A stretch of DNA of 7,386 bases from Flavobacteriaceae bacterium (GTDB taxonomy: Bacteria > Bacteroidota > Bacteroidia > Flavobacteriales > Flavobacteriaceae): NCBI GenBank assembly GCA_023145595.1, contig JAGLDM010000347.1, positions 1 to 7,386 of the forward strand. Reading direction: 5' to 3'. The notes beneath the pieces were generated by a model. It made no database searches. It had not been told where the DNA came from and saw only the letters and a list, made by a program, of their open reading frames with translations. The position numbers and the translations under genes are program-made. Below, in pieces: positions 1-5,634 of this stretch. Position 1 is the first letter of the stretch; each line of letters starts with the position of its first letter.

Positions 1-116
1 GTTAAATAATAATCGTCAGCTTTTGTTGCTCTAACATCGAAAAAATAGGTTCTTCTTCCTGCTCTTAAAACTTGTGAGAAGATTTCCTCTTGCTCATTAT
101 AGTTGTTTTCACTCAT
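1..116 (-). CDS. PUR-alpha-like DUF3276 family nucleic-acid-binding protein, N-terminal part
   Basis: This is the first 38 codons of a minus-strand gene that runs off the left edge. The ATG is at 116-114 and the visible protein begins MSENNYNEQEEIFSQ, then continues through VLRAGRRTYFFDVRATKADD at residues 16-35. The block RAGRRTYFFDVRATKADDYY is what I recognise as the start of the small Bacteroidetes DUF3276 (PUR-alpha-like) family, proteins of roughly 100-130 residues thought to bind single-stranded DNA or RNA. The start is supported by the MSE(N) opening and by a good promoter about 40 bases upstream. No Shine-Dalgarno sequence precedes it, as usual in this phylum. The gene lies downstream of the ABC exporter on the same strand but probably has its own promoter. 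Its cellular role is not established from this sequence, and only the N-terminal part can be checked. Confidence 0.8.
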   Translation of the reverse strand, partial: MSENNYNEQEEIFSQVLRAGRRTYFFDVRATKADDYYL

Positions 117-158
117 AATAGTACACTCTATATTTTTAATAGTTATTGATTACTTTGA

Positions 159-188
159 CAAATCTAAAAAAATAATTTGCTTTCGCAA
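159..188 (-). promoter_or_regulatory. Bacteroidetes-type promoter for the DUF3276 gene
   Basis: On the minus strand TAGATTTG (166-159) matches the -7 consensus TAnnTTTG exactly, and TTG (188-186) stands 19 bases upstream as the -33 element, a normal spacing for this phylum. A -7 element here predicts a transcript start near 155 and a leader of about 39 bases before the ATG at 116. The match is by eye and has not been tested experimentally. Confidence 0.65.
166..188 (-). terminator. Weak candidate intrinsic terminator after the ABC exporter gene
   Basis: On the minus strand TTGC (188-185), GAAA (184-181) and GCAA (180-177) form a four-base-pair stem closed by a GNRA-type tetraloop. It is followed, after ATTA, by seven T residues (172-166). 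It sits 29 bases after the exporter stop codon, where a terminator would be expected. The stem is short, so termination would probably be incomplete and some exporter transcripts may continue into the DUF3276 gene. The same bases form the -33 element and spacer of the next promoter. Confidence 0.3.
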
Positions 189-216
189 GGTAGATTGCCT
201 AAAATAAAAGACATAT

Positions 217-1968
217 TTACGTTTTTTTCAAAAGTTGCTGTTCGTATAAATCTTTGTAAAATCCCTTTTTAGACACTAAAGAGTTATGCGTTCCTTCTTG
301 TATGATTTCACCTTTATTTAAAACAATCACAGAATCAGCATGTTTGATAGATGAAATACGATGGCTTACAATTATTGTTGTTCTATTTTTGGTGATTCGT
401 TCTAGGTTAGACAAAATAATTTCTTCCGTTTCGGTGTCTACAGCAGACAAGCAATCATCCAGTATTAACAAGTCTGCATTTTTAATAAGCGCTCTGGCAA
501 TTGAAACTCGTTGCTTTTGTCCGCCAGATAAGGTTACACCCCGTTCTCCAACTCGAGTTTTATACCCTTTGTTAAATTCCATAATATTATGGTGAATATA
601 CGCGTCTTTTGCTACCTGTTCAATCATCTCTAGCGTTGCGTCTTCTTTTCCAAATCGAATATTATTTTCTATAGTGTCAGAAAATAAAAATGCATCCTGA
701 GGAACAAATCCAATATCCTGTCTAAGATTGTCTAGGTTTAGTTGAGTGATGTCTATACCGTTTATGCTTACAGTTCCAGATTGTGCGTCAAATAGGCGAG
801 CAATAATATTAATAATAGTCGTTTTCCCTGAGCCAGTTTTTCCTAAGATGGCTAGAGTTTTTCCCTCTTTCAATTCAAAACTAACATTTTTTAAGGCTTT
901 AATGTTTGTGTCGTCGTAGGTGTAGGAAACATTATTAAACTTAAGGTCACCTTTGATGCTTGTAAAAGAAAGGGTGTTGTTTTTAATCTCTGGCTCTTCA
1001 TCTAAAAATTCATTAATTCTAGCCTGAGATGCAGCGGCTTGCTGTACGATAGAGGTCACCCATCCTAAAACGGCAACAGGCCATGTTAGAATATTTACAT
1101 ATAAAATAAATTTGGCAACATCCCCCAAGGTTATAAACCCATCTATATAGCGGAGTCCACCCACATAAATAACAATAAGGTTGCTAATACCTATCAATAA
1201 AATCATTAGAGGAAAGAAAAGAGCTTGGACTTTAAATAATTCAATATTTTTTTGTTTGCTTTGTTCAGCAACGTCTTCAAAATAATCAATTATAGCGGGT
1301 TCTGTAGTGTATGATTTGATAATTCGAATTCCTGAAAAGGTTTCTTGAGCGGCTGTTGTTAATTTTGAAAGGTATTCTTGTACAATGGTTGTTTTCTTGT
1401 GAATAAGTTTGCTTAAATAATAAATAGAAACGGACAGAATAGGGAGTGGGATTAGAGTGTATACAGTTAAAATGATATCCGTTTTAATCATTAGAAAAAA
1501 AGTAACGACGATAGAAACGATTGTATTGATACTGTACATTATAGCGGGACCAACATACATTCTCACCTTACCAACATCTTCACTAACCCGATTCATTAAA
1601 TCACCTGTTCTATTTTTTTTGTAAAAGTTAAGGGCAAGTTTTTGGTATTGGTTATAGATTTCATTCTTTAAATCGAACTCAATATATCTTGAAGTAACAA
1701 TAATGAGTTGACGTGTAAAGAACATTAATATACCAGCTAGAAAGGCAAAACCAATAATGTGAAAGATACTTTCTAAGAGCGCTTCCTTAACAATGCTTTT
1801 GTCCGTAATAATCCCCAAACTATAGCTGTTGGCTGCGTTGATTGAATCTTTTATTAAATCTGGAATTTGAAGTTTTAAAACATTTGACAATACACAAATA
1901 ATAGTTCCAGCAGAAAGTCGAACACGGTATTTATAGAAGTATTTGTTTAAATGCTTGAGTGATTTCAT
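217..1968 (-). CDS. ABC exporter with fused membrane and ATPase domains (MsbA/MdlA/BmrC type)
   Basis: This 583-residue half-transporter would sit in the inner membrane and use ATP to export a hydrophobic compound, lipid or drug; the substrate cannot be read from sequence. The N-terminal half is a type I exporter membrane domain with about six helices (near residues 17-35, 70-92, 146-166, 169-190, 253-278 and 286-308). The ATPase domain covers about 345-575. It has Walker A GKTGSGKT (376-383), Q-loop Q424, signature LSGGQ (480-484), Walker B LILDD (501-505), D-loop SAVD (508-511) and H-loop H536. The residue after the Walker B aspartate is D505, where most exporters have the catalytic glutamate. 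This variant is known in MdlA- and BmrC-like proteins, which often work as heterodimers, but no partner gene is visible here. Length and start are normal for the family. The gene is divergent from nusB. Confidence 0.93.
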   Translation of the reverse strand: MKSLKHLNKYFYKYRVRLSAGTIICVLSNVLKLQIPDLIKDSINAANSYSLGIITDKSIVKEALLESIFHIIGFAFLAGILMFFTRQLIIVTSRYIEFDLKNEIYNQYQKLALNFYKKNRTGDLMNRVSEDVGKVRMYVGPAIMYSINTIVSIVVTFFLMIKTDIILTVYTLIPLPILSVSIYYLSKLIHKKTTIVQEYLSKLTTAAQETFSGIRIIKSYTTEPAIIDYFEDVAEQSKQKNIELFKVQALFFPLMILLIGISNLIVIYVGGLRYIDGFITLGDVAKFILYVNILTWPVAVLGWVTSIVQQAAASQARINEFLDEEPEIKNNTLSFTSIKGDLKFNNVSYTYDDTNIKALKNVSFELKEGKTLAILGKTGSGKTTIINIIARLFDAQSGTVSINGIDITQLNLDNLRQDIGFVPQDAFLFSDTIENNIRFGKEDATLEMIEQVAKDAYIHHNIMEFNKGYKTRVGERGVTLSGGQKQRVSIARALIKNADLLILDDCLSAVDTETEEIILSNLERITKNRTTIIVSHRISSIKHADSVIVLNKGEIIQEGTHNSLVSKKGFYKDLYEQQLLKKT

Positions 1969-2066
1969 AATGGGAGTGAGATCCGAAATAAATTTAAAAA
2001 GCGAATATAGGCTATTTAAACAGGAAATTAAAAGGGAGGTATGTGTAATGTTGAAATTAAATAAAA

Positions 2067-2097
2067 CAAAAATAATTTACTTTGTCTGTTGATGAAA
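2067..2097 (-). promoter_or_regulatory. Candidate promoter for the ABC exporter gene
   Basis: On the minus strand TATTTTTG (2074-2067) matches the -7 consensus TAnnTTTG. The only -33 candidate at the right distance is TTTC (2097-2094), 19 bases upstream, which differs from TTTG at its last base. The predicted start near 2063 would give a leader of about 95 bases before the ATG at 1968. Because the -33 element is imperfect this call is weaker than the others. Confidence 0.4.
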
Positions 2098-2120
2098 TAG
2101 AGATATAAATGGTATTTTTG
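2089..2120 (+). promoter_or_regulatory. Bacteroidetes-type promoter for the nusB gene cluster
   Basis: TATTTTTG (2113-2120) matches TAnnTTTG exactly, and TTG (2089-2091) lies 21 bases upstream. The predicted transcript start is near 2124, giving a leader of about 33 bases before the nusB ATG at 2157. Its -33 element lies within the span of the opposing exporter promoter, so the two promoters are interleaved and might compete for RNA polymerase. Confidence 0.6.
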
Positions 2121-2156
2121 CAATCGGAAGTTCATAAACTTTAAACGTTCTTTATA

Positions 2157-3095
2157 ATGATAAATAGAAGACATATAAGAGTCAAGGTAATGCAATCTGT
2201 CTATGCGATGTTACAGTCTAATAGCGATAATTTGGTTAAAGAAGAAAAGTTTCTGCTAACGAGTATTGATCGGATGTATGACTTGTATGTGCTATCATTA
2301 AGTATTTTGGTAAATGTTCAGGAAATGGCAGCGAATCATTTAGAAATATCTAAAAAGAAGTACTTAGCCTCCTTAGAAGATAAAAAACCAAATACTAAGT
2401 TTATAGATAATCAACTCATTTCTATTTTAAAAGAAAGTTATTCCATTCAGAATTACCTAGAGGATAGGCACCTTAATAACTGGAAAAATGACAATGAATT
2501 TATTCGCGTAATTTGGGATTTGATTCAGAAAAGTGAGACTTATGCAAAGTATATTGCTACCAAGGAATCAGGTTTTACCGAAGACAAAGAATTTGTAATT
2601 GCAATATTTAAAGATGTAATTGCTCCAAATGAAAAATTAGCAGATTATTTTGAAGATCAAAATATTAGTTGGGTAGATGATATTCCTTTTGTGAATACGT
2701 GGGTGGTTAAAAGTTTAAATGCAATGAGCGCCACCAAACCTTTTGTTTTAGGAGAGTTATATAAAGACAAGAGCGATCAAGAATTCGTATTAGAACTGTT
2801 CAGAAAAGTGATATTGAATCACGAAAAATACGATGAAGAAATTAACGAGAAAACACCAAATTGGGATACCGAACGAATTGCTGATATTGATTTAATATTG
2901 ATAAAAATGGCACTTAGTGAATTTTTACACTTCCCATCAATACCAACACGAGTTTCTATAAATGAATATATAGAGATCTCTAAAGATTATTCTTCTCAAA
3001 AGAGCAGTTTCTTTATTAATGGGGTTTTAGACAAATTGATGAAACAATATACAGCGTCAAAAAGAATTAAAAAAATAGGTAGAGGATTGCTTTAA
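2157..3095 (+). CDS. nusB: Transcription antitermination factor NusB, long Bacteroidetes form
   Basis: NusB works with NusE (ribosomal protein S10) in antitermination complexes on rRNA operons. The 312-residue protein opens with MINRRHIRVKVMQSVYA, matching the arginine-rich first helix of NusB, which supports the start at 2157. The conserved C-terminal part covers about 205-295 and includes the IADIDLILIKMALSEF segment (241-256), RVSINEYIEISKDYS (265-279) and FFINGVLDKL (285-294). Between these lie about 180 residues that E. coli NusB (about 139 residues) lacks. They are rich in charged, helix-forming residues (LEISKKKYL, KDVIAPNEKLADYFEDQ), as in other Bacteroidetes NusB proteins. A basic tail (KRIKKIGRG) ends it. 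It has its own upstream promoter and is followed after 41 AT-rich bases by the DUF1573 gene with no terminator between, so cotranscription with DUF1573 and yajC is likely. Confidence 0.92.
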   Translation: MINRRHIRVKVMQSVYAMLQSNSDNLVKEEKFLLTSIDRMYDLYVLSLSILVNVQEMAANHLEISKKKYLASLEDKKPNTKFIDNQLISILKESYSIQNYLEDRHLNNWKNDNEFIRVIWDLIQKSETYAKYIATKESGFTEDKEFVIAIFKDVIAPNEKLADYFEDQNISWVDDIPFVNTWVVKSLNAMSATKPFVLGELYKDKSDQEFVLELFRKVILNHEKYDEEINEKTPNWDTERIADIDLILIKMALSEFLHFPSIPTRVSINEYIEISKDYSSQKSSFFINGVLDKLMKQYTASKRIKKIGRGLL

Positions 3096-3136
3096 TTTTT
3101 TACTTTTACCAATAATATTTATTAAATATAAACTCG

Positions 3137-3595
3137 ATGAAAAAAATAGTTTTTATACTAGCGCTAGTAGCGTTTGCATTTACTTCTTGTAAAGAAGAGA
3201 GTGCAAGTTCAAAAGTCAAACCAGAAAATATTGAAGCTGCTAGTAAAAGAGAAGCGGAAATTAATAAAGGAGTTCCTGTAATTGAGTGGGATAAAACAGA
3301 ACATGATTTTGGAAACCTAAAACAAGGAGAAAGCGTTGAAACTGTATTTACTTTAACAAACACAGGTAAAGGAGATTTGGTAATTACTGGTGCTCGTGGT
3401 AGTTGTGGTTGTACCGTTCCTGCATGGCCAAAAGAAGCCATAAAGGCAGGTGATACTGCAGAAATTAAAGTAATGTTTAACTCAAGAGGAAAGAAAAATA
3501 AAACAACAAATACAGTAACGTTAACGACTAACACCGAAAAAGGGAATGAAATTGTTAGAATTAAAGCGTTTGTAGAACCTAAAAAAGAATCTTAA
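3137..3595 (+). CDS. DUF1573 family lipoprotein
   Basis: This 152-residue protein begins with a lipoprotein signal peptide: MKK, a hydrophobic stretch (residues 4-15), then the lipobox FTSC with the lipidated cysteine at C18. After cleavage the mature N-terminus is CKEESASS, and the KEE resembles the K-(D/E)2 surface-export signal described for Bacteroidetes lipoproteins. Residues 25-45 form a charged linker. Residues 47-150 are a DUF1573 domain, an immunoglobulin-like beta fold related to ASPM/SPD-2/Hydin domains, with HDFGNLKQGE (56-65), VFTLTNTG (70-77) and GSCGCTVP (88-95). C90 and C92 of the last motif are a family hallmark of unknown role. The molecular function of the family is not known. 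The gene ends three bases before the yajC start, so the two are almost certainly cotranscribed. Confidence 0.9.
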   Translation: MKKIVFILALVAFAFTSCKEESASSKVKPENIEAASKREAEINKGVPVIEWDKTEHDFGNLKQGESVETVFTLTNTGKGDLVITGARGSCGCTVPAWPKEAIKAGDTAEIKVMFNSRGKKNKTTNTVTLTTNTEKGNEIVRIKAFVEPKKES

Positions 3596-3598
3596 ATA

Positions 3599-3913
3599 AT
3601 GATGAAATTAGCAATTGTATTACAAGAAGGAGGAGGGATAATGTCGATGTTGCCATTTTTGGCGATGTTTGCAGTTATTTATTTTTTTATGATTCGTCCA
3701 CAGATGAAACGTCAAAAGAATGAAAAAAAATTCCAAAGTGAAATTACACGTGGATCAAAAGTGATTATGTCAAGTGGCATCCATGGTAAAGTTGTTGAAT
3801 TAAATGAAAATGATGGAACTGTAGTTGTTGAAACAAGTGCAGGGAAAATTAAATTTGACCGTTCTGCTTTGTCAATGGAAATGACTAAGAAATTGAATCC
3901 AGTTAAAAAATAA
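3599..3913 (+). CDS. yajC: Preprotein translocase accessory subunit YajC
   Basis: YajC is a small inner-membrane protein that associates with SecDF in the Sec translocon; it is usually dispensable. The 104-residue protein has one membrane helix (about 15-33, MSMLPFLAMFAVIYFFMIR), then the diagnostic basic segment RPQMKRQKNEKKF (33-45). A small cytoplasmic domain follows with KVIMSSGIHGKVVEL (54-68), VVVETSAGKIKFDRSAL (75-91) and a lysine-rich end. Length and motif order are typical. Two in-frame ATG codons stand back to back (3599 and 3602) and either could be used; the difference is one methionine. The start lies three bases after the DUF1573 stop codon, implying coupled expression. A strong terminator begins 21 bases after the stop, marking the end of the nusB-DUF1573-yajC unit. 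Confidence 0.95.
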   Translation: MMKLAIVLQEGGGIMSMLPFLAMFAVIYFFMIRPQMKRQKNEKKFQSEITRGSKVIMSSGIHGKVVELNENDGTVVVETSAGKIKFDRSALSMEMTKKLNPVKK

Positions 3914-3934
3914 TTCAAATTACAAGTATAAATT

Positions 3935-3964
3935 AAAAGTGAGCTTTCTTGGCTCACTTTTTTT
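3935..3964 (+). terminator. Intrinsic terminator after yajC
   Basis: AAAAGTGAGC (3935-3944) pairs perfectly with GCTCACTTTT (3952-3961) around a seven-base loop TTTCTTG, and a run of seven T residues spans 3958-3964. This is a textbook intrinsic terminator. It ends 23 bases before the ATG of the next gene on the same strand. Confidence 0.92.
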
Positions 3965-3987
3965 GTATATTTATTTTTTTATTTAAG

Positions 3988-4944
3988 ATGAAGGCAAGGA
4001 GCGTTAAAAGATTAAAGGCAGATTTAAAATTACGGGTGTTTACCGTCTTTTTAGTCTTGTCTTTATTATTCTGGATTTTAATAAAACTATCAAAAACATA
4101 TACAACAGAGTTGGTTTTTGATGTGAAATACACAAATATTCCTGCTGCGAAAGTGTTTCAGTCGGCTTCAACTACAACGTTTACTGTTTCTTTAAAATCA
4201 TCAGGTTTTAATTTGTTAAAATATAAGTTAAAGCAAAACACAATTCAAGTTGATATTAATAAGGTTACTTATAAGTCAGGGAGTGATTATTACTATCTGC
4301 CCAATAATCATTTGTTAGGGTTACAAAAGCAATTAACAGTTGATACCGAAATTAAAAGAGTGCAATTAGATACTGTTTTTATTAAAATGGGATTCAATAA
4401 ATTAAAAAAAGTCCCCGTAAGATTAAATGGAGATATTCAATTTAAATTGGGCTATAATTTTGTGAATCAATTCTTTTTAGTACCTGATTCTGTATCGGTG
4501 TCTGGGCCTTCTAAATTAATTGATGATATACATGAAGTGAATACTGTAACTTTTAAGAAAAAAGAGGTTTCCTCTAATATTAATGAGATTATTAAACTCC
4601 AAACTTTTGCCAATCAAAATATTCTAATTTCGAGTACAAATATTACATTAAGTGCTGCGGTTGATAAATTTACGGAGGGGACTTTGAAAGTCCCTTTTAA
4701 GGTAGTTAATTTGCCTGAGGGTGTTTCGATAAGTACATTTCCTAAAGAAATATCTGTTGTGTTTAAAGTGGGCTTGTCTAATTATAATAAAATAAATTCT
4801 GAGAATCTAAAGGTTGTTTGTGATTTTTCACAGACAGAAAAACATCAAATCGATTATTTAATCCCAACGCTAAAGGAACAGTCTTCATTTATTTCTTCTG
4901 TAAGATTTAAACCAAGTAAAATCGAATTTTTAATAGAAAAATGA
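3988..4944 (+). CDS. YbbR-like domain protein, membrane-anchored
   Basis: From the ATG at 3988 this encodes 318 residues. A longer frame opens upstream at a TTG (3949), but that codon lies inside the yajC terminator, so I reject it. The protein has a basic N-terminus (KARSVKRLKADLKLR, 2-16), one membrane helix (about 17-34) and a long extracytoplasmic part rich in beta-strand patterns. Repeats of the YbbR type are suggested by the segment at 163-185, which includes VPDSVSVSGPSKLIDDI and matches the typical 'pdsV.v.Gp...i..i' signature. Other copies are too diverged to delimit by eye. In Firmicutes the YbbR protein CdaR modulates the c-di-AMP synthase CdaA, but no cyclase gene is present here, so the role in this lineage is unknown. 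Its stop codon overlaps the coaE start by ATGA, indicating coupled translation. No good promoter is seen between the yajC terminator and the start. Confidence 0.83.
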   Translation: MKARSVKRLKADLKLRVFTVFLVLSLLFWILIKLSKTYTTELVFDVKYTNIPAAKVFQSASTTTFTVSLKSSGFNLLKYKLKQNTIQVDINKVTYKSGSDYYYLPNNHLLGLQKQLTVDTEIKRVQLDTVFIKMGFNKLKKVPVRLNGDIQFKLGYNFVNQFFLVPDSVSVSGPSKLIDDIHEVNTVTFKKKEVSSNINEIIKLQTFANQNILISSTNITLSAAVDKFTEGTLKVPFKVVNLPEGVSISTFPKEISVVFKVGLSNYNKINSENLKVVCDFSQTEKHQIDYLIPTLKEQSSFISSVRFKPSKIEFLIEK

Positions 4945-5525
4945 TGGTTATTGGACTTACAGGGACTATGGGTAGTGGTAAAACCGAGGTTCTGAATCTT
5001 TTTAAAGATTTAGGTGCGGCGGTTTATATTGCTGATGTGGAGGCGAAAATATTAATGAATTCATCTTTAGAACTAAAAGATAAAATATGCAATACCTTTG
5101 GTAAAGAATCGTATGTAAAGGGTAAATTGAATGCTTCGTTTCTTTCGAATATTGTTTTTAACAATCCAGATAAATTAGCTGTGTTAAATTCATTTGTGCA
5201 CCCGGCTGTTCAAAAAAGTTTTTTGGAATTTGTATCTAGTTCAACAGCAAGATATGTTGTTTTTGAAAGCGCTATTTTATTTCAATCTAAAATTCAAGAC
5301 CATTGTGATTTTATATTGGTTGTTACGGCTCCGTTAGAAGTTAGAGTTGATCGAATTATGCAGCGTGATGCTATGTCTAAAGAAGATATTGAAAGTAGGT
5401 TAATGCATCAGAGTACTTCTGAAGAGATGATTTTAAAATCAGATTTTGTAATAGAGAATTTGGATTTAAAGAGTACAAAAAAGGAGGTTTTTAGGCTTCA
5501 TCAATTGTTTTTAAGTAAATCATAA
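4941..5525 (+). CDS. coaE: Dephospho-CoA kinase
   Basis: CoaE catalyses the last step of coenzyme A synthesis, ATP-dependent phosphorylation of the ribose 3'-hydroxyl of dephospho-CoA, in the cytoplasm. The 194-residue protein has the family architecture. The P-loop is GTMGSGKT (residues 8-15) within VIGLTGTMGSGKTEV. The substrate-side acidic segment is YIADVEAK (29-36), with D32 the probable equivalent of the conserved aspartate of the DAD motif. FVHPAV (85-90), VVFESAILF (106-114) and the LID-type segment RVDRIMQRDAMSKEDIESRL (135-154) follow, then SDFVIENLD (167-175). Length is typical (about 195-205). The start overlaps the ybbR stop as ATGA. A second in-frame ATG follows directly (4944), so the protein may begin MM or M. 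The neighbouring genes are not CoA-related, so the context adds little beyond coexpression with ybbR. Confidence 0.95.
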   Translation: MMVIGLTGTMGSGKTEVLNLFKDLGAAVYIADVEAKILMNSSLELKDKICNTFGKESYVKGKLNASFLSNIVFNNPDKLAVLNSFVHPAVQKSFLEFVSSSTARYVVFESAILFQSKIQDHCDFILVVTAPLEVRVDRIMQRDAMSKEDIESRLMHQSTSEEMILKSDFVIENLDLKSTKKEVFRLHQLFLSKS

Positions 5526-5540
5526 AATTAATAAATTACC

Positions 5541-5573
5541 ACTAATCTCTTAATTTCTTGTTAAGAATTCAGT
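5541..5573 (+). other. Imperfect hairpin between coaE and the sensor kinase gene
   Basis: TCTTAA (5548-5553) pairs with TTAAGA (5561-5566) around the loop TTTCTTG. Pairing extends outward with AAT (5544-5546) to ATT (5567-5569) and ACT (5541-5543) to AGT (5571-5573), with single unpaired C residues at 5547 and 5570. That gives about 12 weak, mostly A-T pairs. There is no proper T run after it (AGTTTAGTTAATAAAA), so it is at best a weak terminator or a transcript-end stabilising structure for ybbR-coaE. Confidence 0.35.
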
Positions 5574-5595
5574 AGTTTAGTTAATAAAACTCCGA

Positions 5596-5630
5596 TTGTT
5601 CAATTTATTAACATAATTACATTAACTTTG
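5596..5630 (+). promoter_or_regulatory. Promoter for the sensor kinase operon, probably giving a leaderless mRNA
   Basis: TAACTTTG (5623-5630) matches TAnnTTTG exactly. The best -33 candidate is TTG at 5596-5598, with a 24-base spacer that is slightly long for this promoter class. If the -7 element has its usual position, transcription starts near 5634, one base before the kinase ATG at 5635. The mRNA would then have essentially no 5' untranslated region. Confidence 0.6.
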
Positions 5631-5634
5631 CTGC

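Noticed and set aside
302..595. 97-codon plus-strand frame inside the ABC exporter gene
   Set aside because: It is the complement of the conserved ATPase domain, including Walker B and the signature motif, and encodes nothing recognisable.
2048..2092. 14-codon reading frame (MLKLNKTKIIYFVC) preceded by GGGAGG at 2034-2039
   Set aside because: The spacing to the purine run looks like a ribosome binding site, but genes in this phylum seldom use one, no promoter is seen upstream on the plus strand, and the frame overlaps the nusB -33 element. It is probably chance.
3096..3136. Promoter for the DUF1573 gene (TACTTTTA at 3101-3108)
   Set aside because: The last base differs from the conserved G of TAnnTTTG and no TTG stands at the right distance upstream, so cotranscription from the nusB promoter is more likely.
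3106..3534. 142-codon reading frame on the minus strand
   Set aside because: It is antisense to the well-supported DUF1573 lipoprotein and has no recognisable domain or promoter; its hydrophobic composition follows from reading the complement of lysine- and glutamate-rich codons.
3949..3987. N-terminal extension of the YbbR-like protein from a TTG codon at 3949
   Set aside because: The codon lies in the loop of the yajC terminator and the extension would be encoded by its right arm and T run. The ATG at 3988 gives a typical basic N-terminus followed by the membrane helix.
5541..5573. Hairpin after coaE as a strong intrinsic terminator
   Set aside because: The stem is mostly A-T with two unpaired C residues and lacks a following T run, so I list it only as an imperfect hairpin.
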